The notes beneath the pieces are model-generated. The model did not search any database. It saw only the letters and a list, made by a program, of their open reading frames with translations, and was not told the DNA's origin. From positions 62,001 through 126,000 of the forward strand of contig JWIT01000014.1 of assembly GCA_000949895.1 (NCBI GenBank): 64,000 bases of DNA, given 5' to 3'. The position numbers and the translations under genes were made by a program. The DNA comes from Agrobacterium arsenijevicii (GTDB taxonomy: Bacteria > Pseudomonadota > Alphaproteobacteria > Rhizobiales > Rhizobiaceae). Within the stretch, counting starts at the first letter, position 1. Each line of letters begins with the position of its first letter. Shown here piece after piece: positions 26,890-35,869 of the stretch.

Positions 26890-27861
26890 TCATTCAATTT
26901 CGGCAAGATCCGGGTCGAACGACTGGACCCGTGGCTGTTCGCGCTTGTTGAACAGAAGACGCAGCACATCGGGACGGGAATAGTGGCCTGTGGGATCGTA
27001 GGCTGCCTTGGCGACCCCAATGAAGCCGAGGTCAATGTCCGCATACATTATCCCCTCCTCGGTTTCCGGGATAGCGTCTGCCAGAGGCGAGCCATCCGGC
27101 CCGAAAATCATCGTGAAGCCACCGCCTTCAAGCAGCAGGTTCTGTTTTGCCGGCGTGTCCACCAGCATCTCGAGCATCGACTTTGAAACCAGGGCACAGG
27201 GCGCAAGCACATAACATTGGCCTTCAAGCGCATAGACCTGGCTGGCGGCAAGATTGGCCTCGGCGCTCAGCTGAAACGCTGCGCCGCGGTAGACGGAGAA
27301 GCTGGGCCAGCTTGCGACATGGATCTGCTCGTTTTGTGAGTACATTGCATATTTTGACAGCGGCTGAATGTGTTCTGCGCAGCACAGCGCGCCCAGCCGA
27401 CCCAGCTTTGTTGAATGCACTGCTATATGCGATCCATCGCCTTCGCCAAAGACCGTGCGTTCGGCATGGGTCGGCTTGAGCTTGCGGCGATTGGCGATGA
27501 CTTCCCCGCTGTCGCTAAAAAGCGCCTGCGCAAGATAAAGACTGCCGCCTGCCCGTTCCGTAAAGCCCATGACGACATGGATCGAATGCCTTGCCGCCGC
27601 GGCTCTCAGCCGCTCATAATGGACATCACCAATCTCCATGGCATTGGCAAAATATTTGCCGACAAACTGCATCCCCCAAGCCGGGGAATCGAGCCAGATC
27701 CACCAGGGATAGCCCGGCAGCCAGACCTCCGGGAACGCAATGAGTGATGCCCCTTGCGAAGCGGCCTGCTCAATGAGGCCGATCGCCTTCTCGACACCCT
27801 TTTCGATATCGAGAAATTCCGGCGCGGCCTGCACGGCCGCGACTTTGTATTTGGTGAGCAT
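26890..27861 (-). CDS. Nitrilase (arylacetonitrilase/cyanide hydratase type)
   Basis: 323 residues from the ATG at 27861, with GAGGGA about 7 bases upstream. The triad is Glu about 45 ([10 protein letters not shown]), Lys about 127 ([19 protein letters not shown]) and Cys about 161 (LCCAEHIQP). The conserved His-rich tail ([13 protein letters not shown]) is present. It should convert an organic nitrile to the carboxylic acid and ammonia in the cytosol. It is divergent from an AraC regulator at 28039 and precedes an alpha/beta hydrolase, giving a small regulated nitrile-degradation unit. Confidence 0.92.
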   Translation of the reverse strand: MLTKYKVAAVQAAPEFLDIEKGVEKAIGLIEQAASQGASLIAFPEVWLPGYPWWIWLDSPAWGMQFVGKYFANAMEIGDVHYERLRAAAARHSIHVVMGFTERAGGSLYLAQALFSDSGEVIANRRKLKPTHAERTVFGEGDGSHIAVHSTKLGRLGALCCAEHIQPLSKYAMYSQNEQIHVASWPSFSVYRGAAFQLSAEANLAASQVYALEGQCYVLAPCALVSKSMLEMLVDTPAKQNLLLEGGGFTMIFGPDGSPLADAIPETEEGIMYADIDLGFIGVAKAAYDPTGHYSRPDVLRLLFNKREQPRVQSFDPDLAEIE

Positions 27862-28038
27862 GACGGTTCCCTCTGTTCTAACTCAGGGAGCAGTCGTGCC
27901 ACAGTGCACATCTTCGCACTTGGACAGGCTGGCCTCCATTATTGTCAGAAACGGCCATTCGACGTGCACGGCACGATTCTTGCGTTATAATCCGGGAGTA
28001 AATGCCCACGTTAAACGGGGAAATCGAAAGCAAGCCAA

Positions 28039-28950
28039 ATGATGTCTGCGAAATCCGAAGCTCTTTCGCTTTGGAAAGAACAGTTGTGGTCAACCTATGT
28101 ACGCCTCGAAAGCAAATCCGAGGCGGTCGGCTTTTATGGCTCGGTGCAGGAGTTTTTTCCGCACAGTCATAGCCTGAGCCTAGTGGATTCCACGGCTCAG
28201 CTCACCGAGAGAACGCGCCGACACATTCGGACCGACCACCAGGAGGTGGTATTGGTTGCCTTTCAGCTATCTGGGTGCGGGCGTGTAACCCAGGATGAGC
28301 GAGAGGCGTGGACAGTCCCAGGCGAATTCGTCTTTTACGAAAGCATCCGCCCCTATTCCCTGGGGTTCGACGGGCCATTCAAGCAACTGGTGCTGAGAAT
28401 AGATCGGGATCGGATGATCTCGACGATGCCATGCATCGGCAATCTGACCGCCAGGACGTTCGACGCAAGACAGGGCGCCGGGGCCGTCGCACTGGACTTC
28501 CTCCAGAGTCTCGCCGCGCGCGGAAACCAGATTGACGAAGGTAGCCTTTCGACGATGGAGCGTACCGCCTTCGATCTTATTGCGACCGGCGTCCTGTCGT
28601 CGACCGGAGACCTTTCACCACGGCGTGTGCTTTTTGAGCGGTTGCGTGATCGTCTCGTCGAGAAAGTGCGGGACCCTTCGTTCAATCAGACCGATATGGC
28701 GGCCTTGGCCGGAATGTCCCCGAGGTCTCTCAGGCGGCTCTGCGCGGAAAACGGCATTTCACCTGGTGGCCTCATTCTCAGAACGAGATTGCAGGGCACA
28801 CGAGACGGCTTCGCACTCGATGTCAACAAGAGGCGGTCCGTCACAGAGATAGCTTTGAGCTGGGGTTTCAATGACATCAGCTATTTCAACAGGGCATTTA
28901 GGACGACCTACGGCATGACTCCGAGGCAGATGCGCCATTCGCATCAATGA
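28039..28950 (+). CDS. AraC-family regulator, NitR-like
   Basis: 303 residues; two consecutive ATG codons at 28039 and 28042. The N-terminal half resembles the AraC-binding-like sensor (HIRTDHQEVVLVAFQLSGCG, VPGEFVFYES). The C-terminal half has the AraC HTH pair (QTDMAALAGMSPRSLRRLC and SVTEIALSWGFNDISYFNRAF). It is divergently oriented to the nitrilase gene with a 177-base gap, the arrangement of NitR-type activators of nitrilase genes. Its inducer is probably a nitrile or amide, by inference. Confidence 0.92.
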   Translation: MMSAKSEALSLWKEQLWSTYVRLESKSEAVGFYGSVQEFFPHSHSLSLVDSTAQLTERTRRHIRTDHQEVVLVAFQLSGCGRVTQDEREAWTVPGEFVFYESIRPYSLGFDGPFKQLVLRIDRDRMISTMPCIGNLTARTFDARQGAGAVALDFLQSLAARGNQIDEGSLSTMERTAFDLIATGVLSSTGDLSPRRVLFERLRDRLVEKVRDPSFNQTDMAALAGMSPRSLRRLCAENGISPGGLILRTRLQGTRDGFALDVNKRRSVTEIALSWGFNDISYFNRAFRTTYGMTPRQMRHSHQ

Positions 28951-29109
28951 AAGGCGATTGAAATTTGGCCAATAGGGATCGCCATCATCGGCCCCCGGTT
29001 GGAAGTCAGATGGGGTATTCGGCTTGAGCCCATCTTCGAGGATTTTGGGTAGGAGGTGCTGCGCTTCGTGCTGATGATAAACGTGGTCTGTTCTCTAACA
29101 TGTTGGTTT

Positions 29110-29225
29110 TCACGCGGAACTGAGCCCGTTCTCCGATCGTCTCATTCTCGCCCCGCAACCTGTCGCGCTGACGCTTGCGGCATTGCTCCTCCAGCTAGGT
29201 GTTAAACGCATCCAAACCGTCGATA
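29110..29225 (-). pseudogene. IS21-family transposase (IstA) remnant
   Basis: Read on the minus strand, codons give DAFNT, a TAG stop where the family has Trp, then LEEQCRKRQRDRLRGENETIGER. This matches the conserved segment of IS21 IstA transposases (xWLEEQCRxRQAxxLRGxxETIGER). Family similarity ends soon after on both sides. A decayed fragment, not active. Confidence 0.65.
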
Positions 29226-29269
29226 CCGATACCGGCGGAATCCTTACACCCTGATCGAAGATGCCGCCA

Positions 29270-29311
29270 CCGACATGGAAATGGCCCCGATCGGGGCCAT
29301 TTCCATGTCGG
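29270..29311. repeat. Perfect 42-bp palindrome
   Basis: The sequence from 29270 to 29311 equals its own reverse complement over all 42 bases, with the centre in CCCCGATCGGGG and the outer arms reading CCGACATGGAAATGG. The symmetry stops at both ends. Such a long spacer-less palindrome can extrude as a cruciform. It lies next to an IS21 remnant, so it may be a junction of inverted element ends or an inverted-duplication scar. Confidence 0.85.
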
Positions 29312-29617
29312 CACCACAGCCCTGCCGCTGGCCTGCTTTTGCTCCGCCGTTGACAATGACTCCTTATCTCAGACTGAAGGCTGATGTGTTCGAAATAATG
29401 GTTGTTTCAATAATGGCGAAAATAAACACAATCGACTTATCTGAAGACGATGGTCTGGCAAATAATTTCGTCAATGCTTGCCAGATTTCGTGACACCTCG
29501 TCTCCATCGATCTGCTTTTCTTGCTATTGGCGCGGTCATGATTATCAATTCTCCGCGACACGAGGGAGACGCGAGATTATACTCTCGCGATTTTGAACCC
29601 CGCTGGCAATTTTACTC

Positions 29618-30313
29618 TTATTGAGTTACTCCCGCCGCCGCCTCATCGATAAAGCCCGCGACCTCGAAAGACTTCGACATAAGCGACGCATGACTTGCCT
29701 TTAAGGTAATGACCTTGCGGGCATTCAGGCGCGCCGACATCGCCACCTGATTTTCAGGCGCAATCATCCGGTCCTCGCTGGATATCTGATACCAGGACGG
29801 CTTCTTCTTCCAGGCTGGGGCGGTAACGGCATCTCCAAAGGTACTGGCCAGCGGCGCCTTTTGGGTGACCGCCATGACGAGACCCTCTTCGGGCGTCATG
29901 TCCTGGCAGAAGCTTTCATGGAGCTTATCGGCCTTGAGCCAGAGGTAGCCATCACTGTCCGGCTCGATATTGGCCATTGCAGCCGGAGGATGCTGGTGCG
30001 TGATACCACCTGGGCTTTCGCCCGCATCGGGCGCGAAGGCGGCGATATAGACGAGCCCCGCCACATTCGGCTGATCTCCGACCTCCGTTATGACCGCGCC
30101 GCCGTATGAATGGCCCACGAGCAGGACAGGCCCTTTCTGTTGGGCCACCATTTTGCGTGTACGCTCGGCATCTTCGGCCAGCGACGTCAACGGCAGTTCG
30201 ACGGCGTGAATTGACTGATGACCCTTGCGCGACAGCTCGAGTATCACCTTCCCCCAATGCGCGGCTCCGCCCCAAAAGCCGTGCACCAGAATGATAGTAG
30301 GTTTGTTCGTCAT
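29618..30313 (-). CDS. Alpha/beta hydrolase, copy 2
   Basis: 231 residues from the ATG at 30313. Same length, catalytic motifs and reading frame as the gene at 26132, at a constant offset of 3486 bases. The products differ at only about eleven positions, mostly near the two ends. At DNA level there are about 33 differences over the first 360 bases of the gene, none over the next 266, and several in the last 70. It follows the DUF983 gene by 29 bases on the same strand and may be co-transcribed with it. Confidence 0.92.
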   Translation of the reverse strand: MTNKPTIILVHGFWGGAAHWGKVILELSRKGHQSIHAVELPLTSLAEDAERTRKMVAQQKGPVLLVGHSYGGAVITEVGDQPNVAGLVYIAAFAPDAGESPGGITHQHPPAAMANIEPDSDGYLWLKADKLHESFCQDMTPEEGLVMAVTQKAPLASTFGDAVTAPAWKKKPSWYQISSEDRMIAPENQVAMSARLNARKVITLKASHASLMSKSFEVAGFIDEAAAGVTQ

Positions 30314-30342
30314 CGTTTTCTCCTGTTTTCCTTGAAAGCGCA

Positions 30343-30771
30343 TCACAAACCGTGATCTGTGAGAGGGAGAACTGATGCTTCCTCTTTCGGAGCGGGAGAG
30401 GTGCGGGCAAGCTTGCCCTCTTCCGCCTTGTAGAAATACTGGCTAGCGACCAGCCAGCCCTTCAGCGGCCGCAAAGGCGGTATGCAGGTGGCCAGCATGA
30501 AGGGGCCGGTGACCACAAGCTGAACCCACAAGGGTGCACTATGCTGGACTTCCAGCCATACGCCGAGCAGGACGCTCGGCACGCAGGCAAAACACATGAC
30601 GAAAAAGGCGGGACCATCTGCCGGATCGGCGAAACCATAGTCGAGACCGCAGACTTCACATTCGGGCCGCATCTTCAGGAAGCCGTTGAAAATATGCCCC
30701 TGGCCGCAACGCGGGCATCTTCCCTTGAGCCCCGTTGTCGTCGGCGGGAGTGGCGGCCATTCCGTTTGCAT
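30343..30771 (-). CDS. DUF983-family membrane protein
   Basis: 142 residues from the ATG at 30771. A zinc-ribbon-like start (GRCPRCGQGHIF, then CEVCGLDYGF) is followed by two membrane helices (about 55-75 and 80-100), the signature of DUF983. Function is unknown; some members lie in cytochrome oxidase operons. It precedes hydrolase copy 2, and a GCATTCA motif 42 bases upstream also occurs in the MocR/Nit1 control region. Confidence 0.85.
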   Translation of the reverse strand: MQTEWPPLPPTTTGLKGRCPRCGQGHIFNGFLKMRPECEVCGLDYGFADPADGPAFFVMCFACVPSVLLGVWLEVQHSAPLWVQLVVTGPFMLATCIPPLRPLKGWLVASQYFYKAEEGKLARTSPAPKEEASVLPLTDHGL

Positions 30772-30812
30772 GACGAATGTTCCTATGTTTGCGATCAATA
30801 TCCTTATTGATT

Positions 30813-30819
30813 GCATTCA
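30813..30819. promoter_or_regulatory. GCATTCA motif upstream of the DUF983 gene
   Basis: The heptamer GCATTCA at 30813-30819, inside an AT-rich promoter-like segment, is also present as an inverted pair at 32459-32481 between MocR and the Nit1 cluster. It may be a half-site for the MocR regulator, which would tie the DUF983-hydrolase unit to Nit1 control. Short motif, so chance is possible. Confidence 0.25.
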
Positions 30820-30913
30820 ATATAGATACATTAATCCGATTGATACGATATGGCATAGTGACGCAGACGCCCGCTCACCCCGGAACGAGACGCGTTTTTG
30901 ACAGCGAGTGAGG

Positions 30914-32317
30914 TTAGAAGAAGGACGCGGCGAGTTCGGGTGGACCTTCGAGCGCGTGGCCCATATATTCGAGGGCGCCCTGAAGCTTTTCTCGGCCGAT
31001 GGGGCCACCAAGGCAGACGCGCACCGCTTCCGGGGCCGGACCTTCGACGGTGAAGGCATCGCTGGCAACGACGCCGATGCCTGAAGCCCGCATATGACTG
31101 CCGAAAGTCGAGCGCGTCCAGCCGTTCGTCAGCGGCAGCCAGATGTTGAAGCTGATCGGATCGCCGCGATAGCTGCCGGCCGGCAGGACGGCCGCGACCA
31201 TTTCCTGGCGTGCCGTCGCTTCCTTGCGGATGAAACGCAGGATGGTATCGGCCGTGCCGTCTTCGATCCAGCGGGTGGCCAGCGCCATATTGAGCGGCGA
31301 TGCCATGACATTGTTGGCACGCATGGCGCTGACAAAGGGCCAGATCGCCTTGGTATCCGGAGCCACGACATAAGCCAGCCGGAGGCCGGCGCCGATGCAT
31401 TTGGCCAGACCGCCGATGTGCCAGGTGAGGTCCGGCGCCATGGCGGCGAATGGCGGCGGTGCATGTAGCGGAATGAAACCATAGGCGTCATCCTCGATGA
31501 TCGGCACGTGATATTTGCGCGCCACCGCGCAGATCTCCTCGCGCCGCCGTTCGGGGATCGTCAGCGTCACCGGGTTCTGCAGGGTCGGGTTGAGATAAAG
31601 TCCCTTGGGTTTCAGCCTCTCGCACGCATCGGCAAAGGCGTCCGGCAGGATGCCATGTTCGTCCATCGGCAGGCCGGAAAGCGTGAGGCGCAGTTGCGCG
31701 GCGATCGAGCGGATGCCGGGATAGGTGATGCTTTCCGACAGGATGGTTTCGCCGGGCTTGGCCAAAAGGCCGCAAATCGCCAATAGCGCCGGATGGGCTC
31801 CGGGCGTTACGAAGATACGCTCCTGCGACGGCACGAGCCCACGCCGGCTGAGCCAGGCGGCCGCCGCCTCCTTGTCCATGCCAGAACCGCCGAACCCCTG
31901 GTAGCGCAACAGCGGAATGAGGCTGGAAGCAACCGCCGAGAGGCCCTCGCGCATCCGGGCGATCAGTTCCGGGTCGGTCGGCTCTGGCGGCATGTTCATC
32001 GAAAGATCGATGGCAGAGGTGCGGCGCGGATCGGGCGCGGTACCGGATGCAAAACCGCGGCGCTCCTTATCCGTGCCGCCGGTGACGAAGGTGCCGCGGC
32101 CGACATGCGAATCCACCAGTCCGCGCTTCTGCGCCTCGACATAACCGCGCGCGACGGTGGTGAAATCGATCTCCAGACGCTTGGCCAGCTCGCGCTGCGG
32201 CGGCAGCCGGTCTCCGATGACCAGATGGCCGCTGCGCAGATCCATCTCGATCAGATCGGCGATGGCCATATAACGGGGGCTGCTGCTGCGGCTGAGATCG
32301 GGTCGCCAGTCTTTCAT
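30914..32317 (-). CDS. MocR/PdxR-type regulator (GntR HTH plus aminotransferase domain)
   Basis: 467 residues from the ATG at 32317; upstream in-frame codons show no family similarity. The N-terminal GntR winged helix is clear (YMAIADLIEMDLRSGHLVIGDRLPPQRELA, split here in reading; about residues 15-80). The rest is a class I aminotransferase-like fold, with the PLP-binding Lys in GGLAKCIGAGLRLAYV. MocR proteins sense PLP or amino compounds and usually control a divergent gene. Here the divergent gene starts the Nit1 cluster, which is the probable target. Confidence 0.93.
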   Translation of the reverse strand: MKDWRPDLSRSSSPRYMAIADLIEMDLRSGHLVIGDRLPPQRELAKRLEIDFTTVARGYVEAQKRGLVDSHVGRGTFVTGGTDKERRGFASGTAPDPRRTSAIDLSMNMPPEPTDPELIARMREGLSAVASSLIPLLRYQGFGGSGMDKEAAAAWLSRRGLVPSQERIFVTPGAHPALLAICGLLAKPGETILSESITYPGIRSIAAQLRLTLSGLPMDEHGILPDAFADACERLKPKGLYLNPTLQNPVTLTIPERRREEICAVARKYHVPIIEDDAYGFIPLHAPPPFAAMAPDLTWHIGGLAKCIGAGLRLAYVVAPDTKAIWPFVSAMRANNVMASPLNMALATRWIEDGTADTILRFIRKEATARQEMVAAVLPAGSYRGDPISFNIWLPLTNGWTRSTFGSHMRASGIGVVASDAFTVEGPAPEAVRVCLGGPIGREKLQGALEYMGHALEGPPELAASFF

Positions 32318-32458
32318 CGTGATGTCGTCATATCCTTCTTGATCGACATTGACTGTATATTGTTGCAGCCGTGCCCTGTCACGGAAAATGTCTCGACTAC
32401 GGGATAAATGGTGTTCGCAGGAGAGACCAAGCCAACACGTCGCTTCCGGCGGGCTTAT

Positions 32459-32481
32459 TGAATGCACAATGATGGCATTCA
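32459..32481. promoter_or_regulatory. Inverted repeat in the MocR-Nit1 intergenic region
   Basis: TGAATGC (32459-32465) and GCATTCA (32475-32481) form a 7-bp perfect inverted pair with a 9-base spacer. Related words GCATTCG and TGCATAATTGAATG occur further on, up to about 32575, toward the Nit1 start. A cluster of half-sites in the 366-base divergent region fits a MocR operator. Binding is inferred. Confidence 0.45.
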
Positions 32482-32683
32482 TTTTGAACTTTCCTGCATT
32501 CGATTTTTGCACTGAATCGCCCAGAAAATCGGCCTTGAATTTTCCTCCGTCAAACTTGATTGCATAATTGAATGTATTTTTGCGCTATTTGACTGCCATT
32601 TGTGCAAAATCAATCTGGCACGCGGCTTGCAATTGGATGGATGCTCCCCGGATGGGGATCGGATTTCAACCAAGGAGCCATCC

Positions 32684-33166
32684 ATGCCCGCAGTGACCAA
32701 GCCCGCCAATCAAAAAGGCGACTTTCTTGTCGATTACGAAGAAAAGGTTTTCGAGGACGTTCAGGCGACAGCCGGCGAGAAAGCCCTCGTCACCTTCCAT
32801 ACCGTCGCCTTCGAAGGTTCGATCGGTTTCGTCAATCTGTTGCAGGCCACCCGCCTGAAGCGGAAGGGCTTCGAAACCTCCATCCTGCTCTACGGCCCGG
32901 GCGTGACGCTCGGCGTCCAGCGCGGCTTTCCGACGCTTGGCGCCGAAGCCTTTCCCGGGCACCTGAACTTCAACAACCAGATCGTCAAATTCATGGAAGA
33001 GGGCGGCAAGGTCTATGCCTGCCGTTTCGCGCTTCAGGCGCTCTACGGCCATGGTGAAGGCGCGCTGATCCCCGGCATCAAGCCGATCAGTCCGCTCGAC
33101 GTGCTGGACCTGATCCTCATCCATCGCCGCGACGGGGCCTTCATCCTCGACACCTGGACCCTTTAG
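32684..33166 (+). CDS. MSMEG_0572/Sll0783-family protein, Nit1 cluster
   Basis: 160 residues from the ATG at 32684 with AAGGAG upstream. Matches the MSMEG_0572/Sll0783 nitrogen-starvation-response family: [34 protein letters not shown] and [23 protein letters not shown]. The fold looks DsrE-like (small alpha/beta). Biochemical role unknown. It is the first gene of the cluster, 75 bases before the nitrilase, and divergent from MocR. Confidence 0.92.
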   Translation: MPAVTKPANQKGDFLVDYEEKVFEDVQATAGEKALVTFHTVAFEGSIGFVNLLQATRLKRKGFETSILLYGPGVTLGVQRGFPTLGAEAFPGHLNFNNQIVKFMEEGGKVYACRFALQALYGHGEGALIPGIKPISPLDVLDLILIHRRDGAFILDTWTL

Positions 33167-33241
33167 AGCCGCCTTTTATCCATTGAAAACGGGCGGAGCC
33201 CCCTGCTCCGCCCCCTCACTTCACCGACCGAGGAATTCGTC

Positions 33242-34285
33242 ATGGAGAAAAAACCGACCGTCCGGGTTGCCGCTGTCCAGATCGCGCCGGATTTGACGTC
33301 GCGCGAAAAAACGCTTGCCCGCGTGCTGGATGCCATCCGCGAGGCAGCGGCCAAGGGCGCCGAACTCATCGTTTTCCCGGAAACCTTCGTTCCCTGGTAT
33401 CCGTATTTCTCCTTCGTCCTGCCACCCGTGCTGTCCGGCCGCGAACACATCCGGCTCTATGAGGAGGCGGTAACCGTTCCGAGTGCGGCCACGCAAAGCG
33501 TGGCGGCGGCGGCGCGCGAACACGGCATTGTCGTGGCGCTGGGCGTCAACGAGCGGGATCACGGCACGCTCTACAATACCCAGCTTCTGTTCGATGCCGA
33601 TGGAACGCTGATCCTCAAGCGCCGCAAGATTACGCCGACCTTTCACGAGCGGATGATCTGGGGTCAGGGCGACGCGTCCGGTCTGAAGGTCGTCGACAGC
33701 ACGGTGGGCCGGCTTGGCGCGCTGGCCTGCTGGGAACACTACAATCCACTGGCCCGCTACGCGTTGATGGCCCAGCACGAGGAAATCCACATCGCCCAGT
33801 TTCCAGGCTCGATGGTCGGGCCGATCTTTGCCGATCAGATGGAGGTGACGATCCGCCACCATGCGCTGGAAAGCGGCTGTTTCGTCGTCAATTCCACAGG
33901 CTGGCTGAGCGACGAGCAGATCGCCTCGATCACTCCCGATCAGGGACTGCAAAAGGCCCTGCGCGGCGGCTGCATGACGGCGATCATCTCACCGGAAGGC
34001 AAGCATGTCGTGCCGCCGCTGACCGAAGGCGAAGGCATCCTGATTGCCGATCTCGATATGAGCCTGATCGTCAAACGCAAGCGGATGATGGACTCGGTCG
34101 GCCATTATGCCCGGCCCGAACTGCTGCATCTGGTGATGGACGGCCGCGCCACCGCGCCGATGACGGATGCATCCCTTCTTTCAACCCCCGAAATCGCACC
34201 GACAAGGACAAAGACCGATGGAGAACTCCCTCTCGACCGAAGCGCTGATCAACGAGTTGCAGTCCTTCGGAGCCCGGCTGGTTGA
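33242..34285 (+). CDS. Nit1-type nitrilase (Sll0784 family)
   Basis: 347 residues. Triad: Glu about 47 ([10 protein letters not shown]), Lys about 129 ([18 protein letters not shown]), Cys about 163 (ACWEHYNPL). This is the branch of nitrilases always found in the conserved Nit1 gene cluster. In vitro members hydrolyse various nitriles, but the physiological substrate in the cluster is unknown. Its 3' end overlaps the radical SAM gene by 68 bases in another frame, so the two are tightly coupled. Confidence 0.95.
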   Translation: MEKKPTVRVAAVQIAPDLTSREKTLARVLDAIREAAAKGAELIVFPETFVPWYPYFSFVLPPVLSGREHIRLYEEAVTVPSAATQSVAAAAREHGIVVALGVNERDHGTLYNTQLLFDADGTLILKRRKITPTFHERMIWGQGDASGLKVVDSTVGRLGALACWEHYNPLARYALMAQHEEIHIAQFPGSMVGPIFADQMEVTIRHHALESGCFVVNSTGWLSDEQIASITPDQGLQKALRGGCMTAIISPEGKHVVPPLTEGEGILIADLDMSLIVKRKRMMDSVGHYARPELLHLVMDGRATAPMTDASLLSTPEIAPTRTKTDGELPLDRSADQRVAVLRSPAG

Positions 34286-35330
34286 TCCGAAAGCCGGCCA
34301 TGAAAGCCGGCGCGGCGGGGCCGGACCTTCCGACCACAAGGCGATCACCATCGACGGCATGACGGTGATGGTACCGGTGCACACGGCGCCAGCCTTTGAA
34401 AGCCCCTATCTGCTGGAAAAGCCGGATGACGCTGGCAAAAGCCGCATCAGCCGCGATGGAACGGTCATCGGCGAGGTGTCCTTCCCTTTGCGCCCGCGCT
34501 TCTACGAGCGCTCGACGGCGGACGGCATCCCCTATTCGCAGATCGCCGTCCTGCACGGCAAGGACGTGCTGGCAACGACAGTGCTGCAAACCTGTATCCG
34601 CTATCAGAGCCGCACCAAGACCTGTCAGTTCTGCGCCATCGGCCAGTCGCTCGCAGCTGGGCGCACCGTCGCGCACAAGACACCCCAACAACTTGCCGAA
34701 GTCGCCAAGGCAGCCGTCGAGCTTGATGGCGTCAAGCATATGGTGATGACCACGGGAACGCCGAAGGGCGACGACCGGGGGGCCGCCGTACTTGCCGAAA
34801 GTGCGCGCGCCATCAAGGCGGCCGTCGATCTGCCGATCCAGGCGCAGTGCGAACCGCCGGAAGACGATATCTGGTTTCAGCGCATGAAGGACGCCGGCGT
34901 CGATGCACTCGGCATGCATCTCGAAGTCGTCACCCCCGAAATCCGCGCCCGCATCATGCCCGGCAAGGCGCAGGTGCCAATCGAGAAATACATGACGTCC
35001 TTCAAGGCGGCAGTCGAGGTTTTCGGCCGGGGTCAGGTTTCCACCTATATCCTCGCCGGCCTTGGCGATACCCGTGAGGCCATCCTCGATATCTGCGCAA
35101 AGCTTGTGGCGCTCGGCGTCTATCCCTTCGTCGTGCCCTTCGTGCCGATTTCGGGAACGCCGCTCGAAAGCCACCCGGCGCCGAAGCCGGAGTTCATGCA
35201 CTCGATCCTTGCGCCGCTCTCAAGGATGCTGGTCGAGAGCAGACTGAAGGCCGTGGACATCAAGGCCGGCTGCGGCAAATGCGGCGCCTGCTCGGCCCTT
35301 TCCACCTACGAAAGGATGCTGACCAAATGA
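34218..35330 (+). CDS. Radical SAM protein, MSMEG_0568 family
   Basis: 370 residues from the ATG at 34218 (AAGGA upstream), inside the end of the nitrilase gene. The 4Fe-4S cluster motif appears as C-x9-C-x2-C ([18 protein letters not shown]), wider than the canonical C-x3-C-x2-C. A C-terminal cysteine cluster (CGKCGACS) may bind a second Fe-S centre. Gly-rich and [11 protein letters not shown] segments fit the SAM barrel. Family members occur only in Nit1-type clusters; the reaction is unknown. Confidence 0.93.
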   Translation: MENSLSTEALINELQSFGARLVDPKAGHESRRGGAGPSDHKAITIDGMTVMVPVHTAPAFESPYLLEKPDDAGKSRISRDGTVIGEVSFPLRPRFYERSTADGIPYSQIAVLHGKDVLATTVLQTCIRYQSRTKTCQFCAIGQSLAAGRTVAHKTPQQLAEVAKAAVELDGVKHMVMTTGTPKGDDRGAAVLAESARAIKAAVDLPIQAQCEPPEDDIWFQRMKDAGVDALGMHLEVVTPEIRARIMPGKAQVPIEKYMTSFKAAVEVFGRGQVSTYILAGLGDTREAILDICAKLVALGVYPFVVPFVPISGTPLESHPAPKPEFMHSILAPLSRMLVESRLKAVDIKAGCGKCGACSALSTYERMLTK

Positions 35331-35869
35331 TCTTCGAACCTTTCGCGCCCTATCGCGCCAGCGAATTCCAGGTCAAATTCGCCACATCCAGCTGGGAGCG
35401 GCAGAAAGCCCATGCGCTGCGCCGTGCGGTCTTCTGCCAGGAGCAGCAAATCTTCAAGGACGACGACCGCGACGCAATCGACGATTACGCGACGCCGATC
35501 GTCGCTCTGTCGATGCTCGGAGTGGCCGCCGACCGGCTCGTTGGTACGGTGCGCATCCATGAAGCAGAACCGGGTATCTGGTGGGGCTCGCGCCTCGCCG
35601 TGCACGAAGATTTTCGCAAGATCGGAGCTCTCGGGGCGACGCTGATCAGGCTCGCTGTCTCCTCTGCCCATGCGATGGGCTGTCATACTTTTCTGGCCAA
35701 TGTCCAGATCCAGAACGGCCTCCTGTTCCGGCGCCTGCATTGGGATGTGCTCGCCGAAGTCGAGATCCACGGCAAACCGCATCTGAGCATGAAGGCCGAC
35801 CTCGACTTCTATCCGCCCTGCATCACACCCGAAGCCGGCTTCGTCGCCCTTGCGAAGAAGGCGGCATGA
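35327..35869 (+). CDS. GNAT acetyltransferase, MSMEG_0567/Sll0786 family
   Basis: 180 residues from an ATGA overlap at 35327. GNAT features: RRAVFCQEQQIF near the N-terminus, RLVGTVRIHE, and the acetyl-CoA loop region RLAVHEDFRKIGALGATLIRLA. Belongs to the MSMEG_0567 family of the Nit1 cluster. It likely acylates an amino group on the cluster product; substrate unknown. Confidence 0.92.
   Translation: MIFEPFAPYRASEFQVKFATSSWERQKAHALRRAVFCQEQQIFKDDDRDAIDDYATPIVALSMLGVAADRLVGTVRIHEAEPGIWWGSRLAVHEDFRKIGALGATLIRLAVSSAHAMGCHTFLANVQIQNGLLFRRLHWDVLAEVEIHGKPHLSMKADLDFYPPCITPEAGFVALAKKAA

Larger units (their letters stand above)
28951..29617. other. Gene-free stretch with insertion-sequence debris
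   Basis: No intact gene over 667 bases. It contains the IS21 istA remnant (about 29110-29225) and a perfect 42-bp palindrome (29270-29311), both listed separately. The last 200 bases before the hydrolase copy 2 stop codon are AT-rich and show no coding pattern. Base composition differs from the flanking genes, consistent with an insertion site that has decayed. Confidence 0.6.

Noticed and set aside
34071-35201. Open frame (376 codons) antisense to the radical SAM gene
   Set aside because: Shadow of a conserved gene; composition unlike a real protein.
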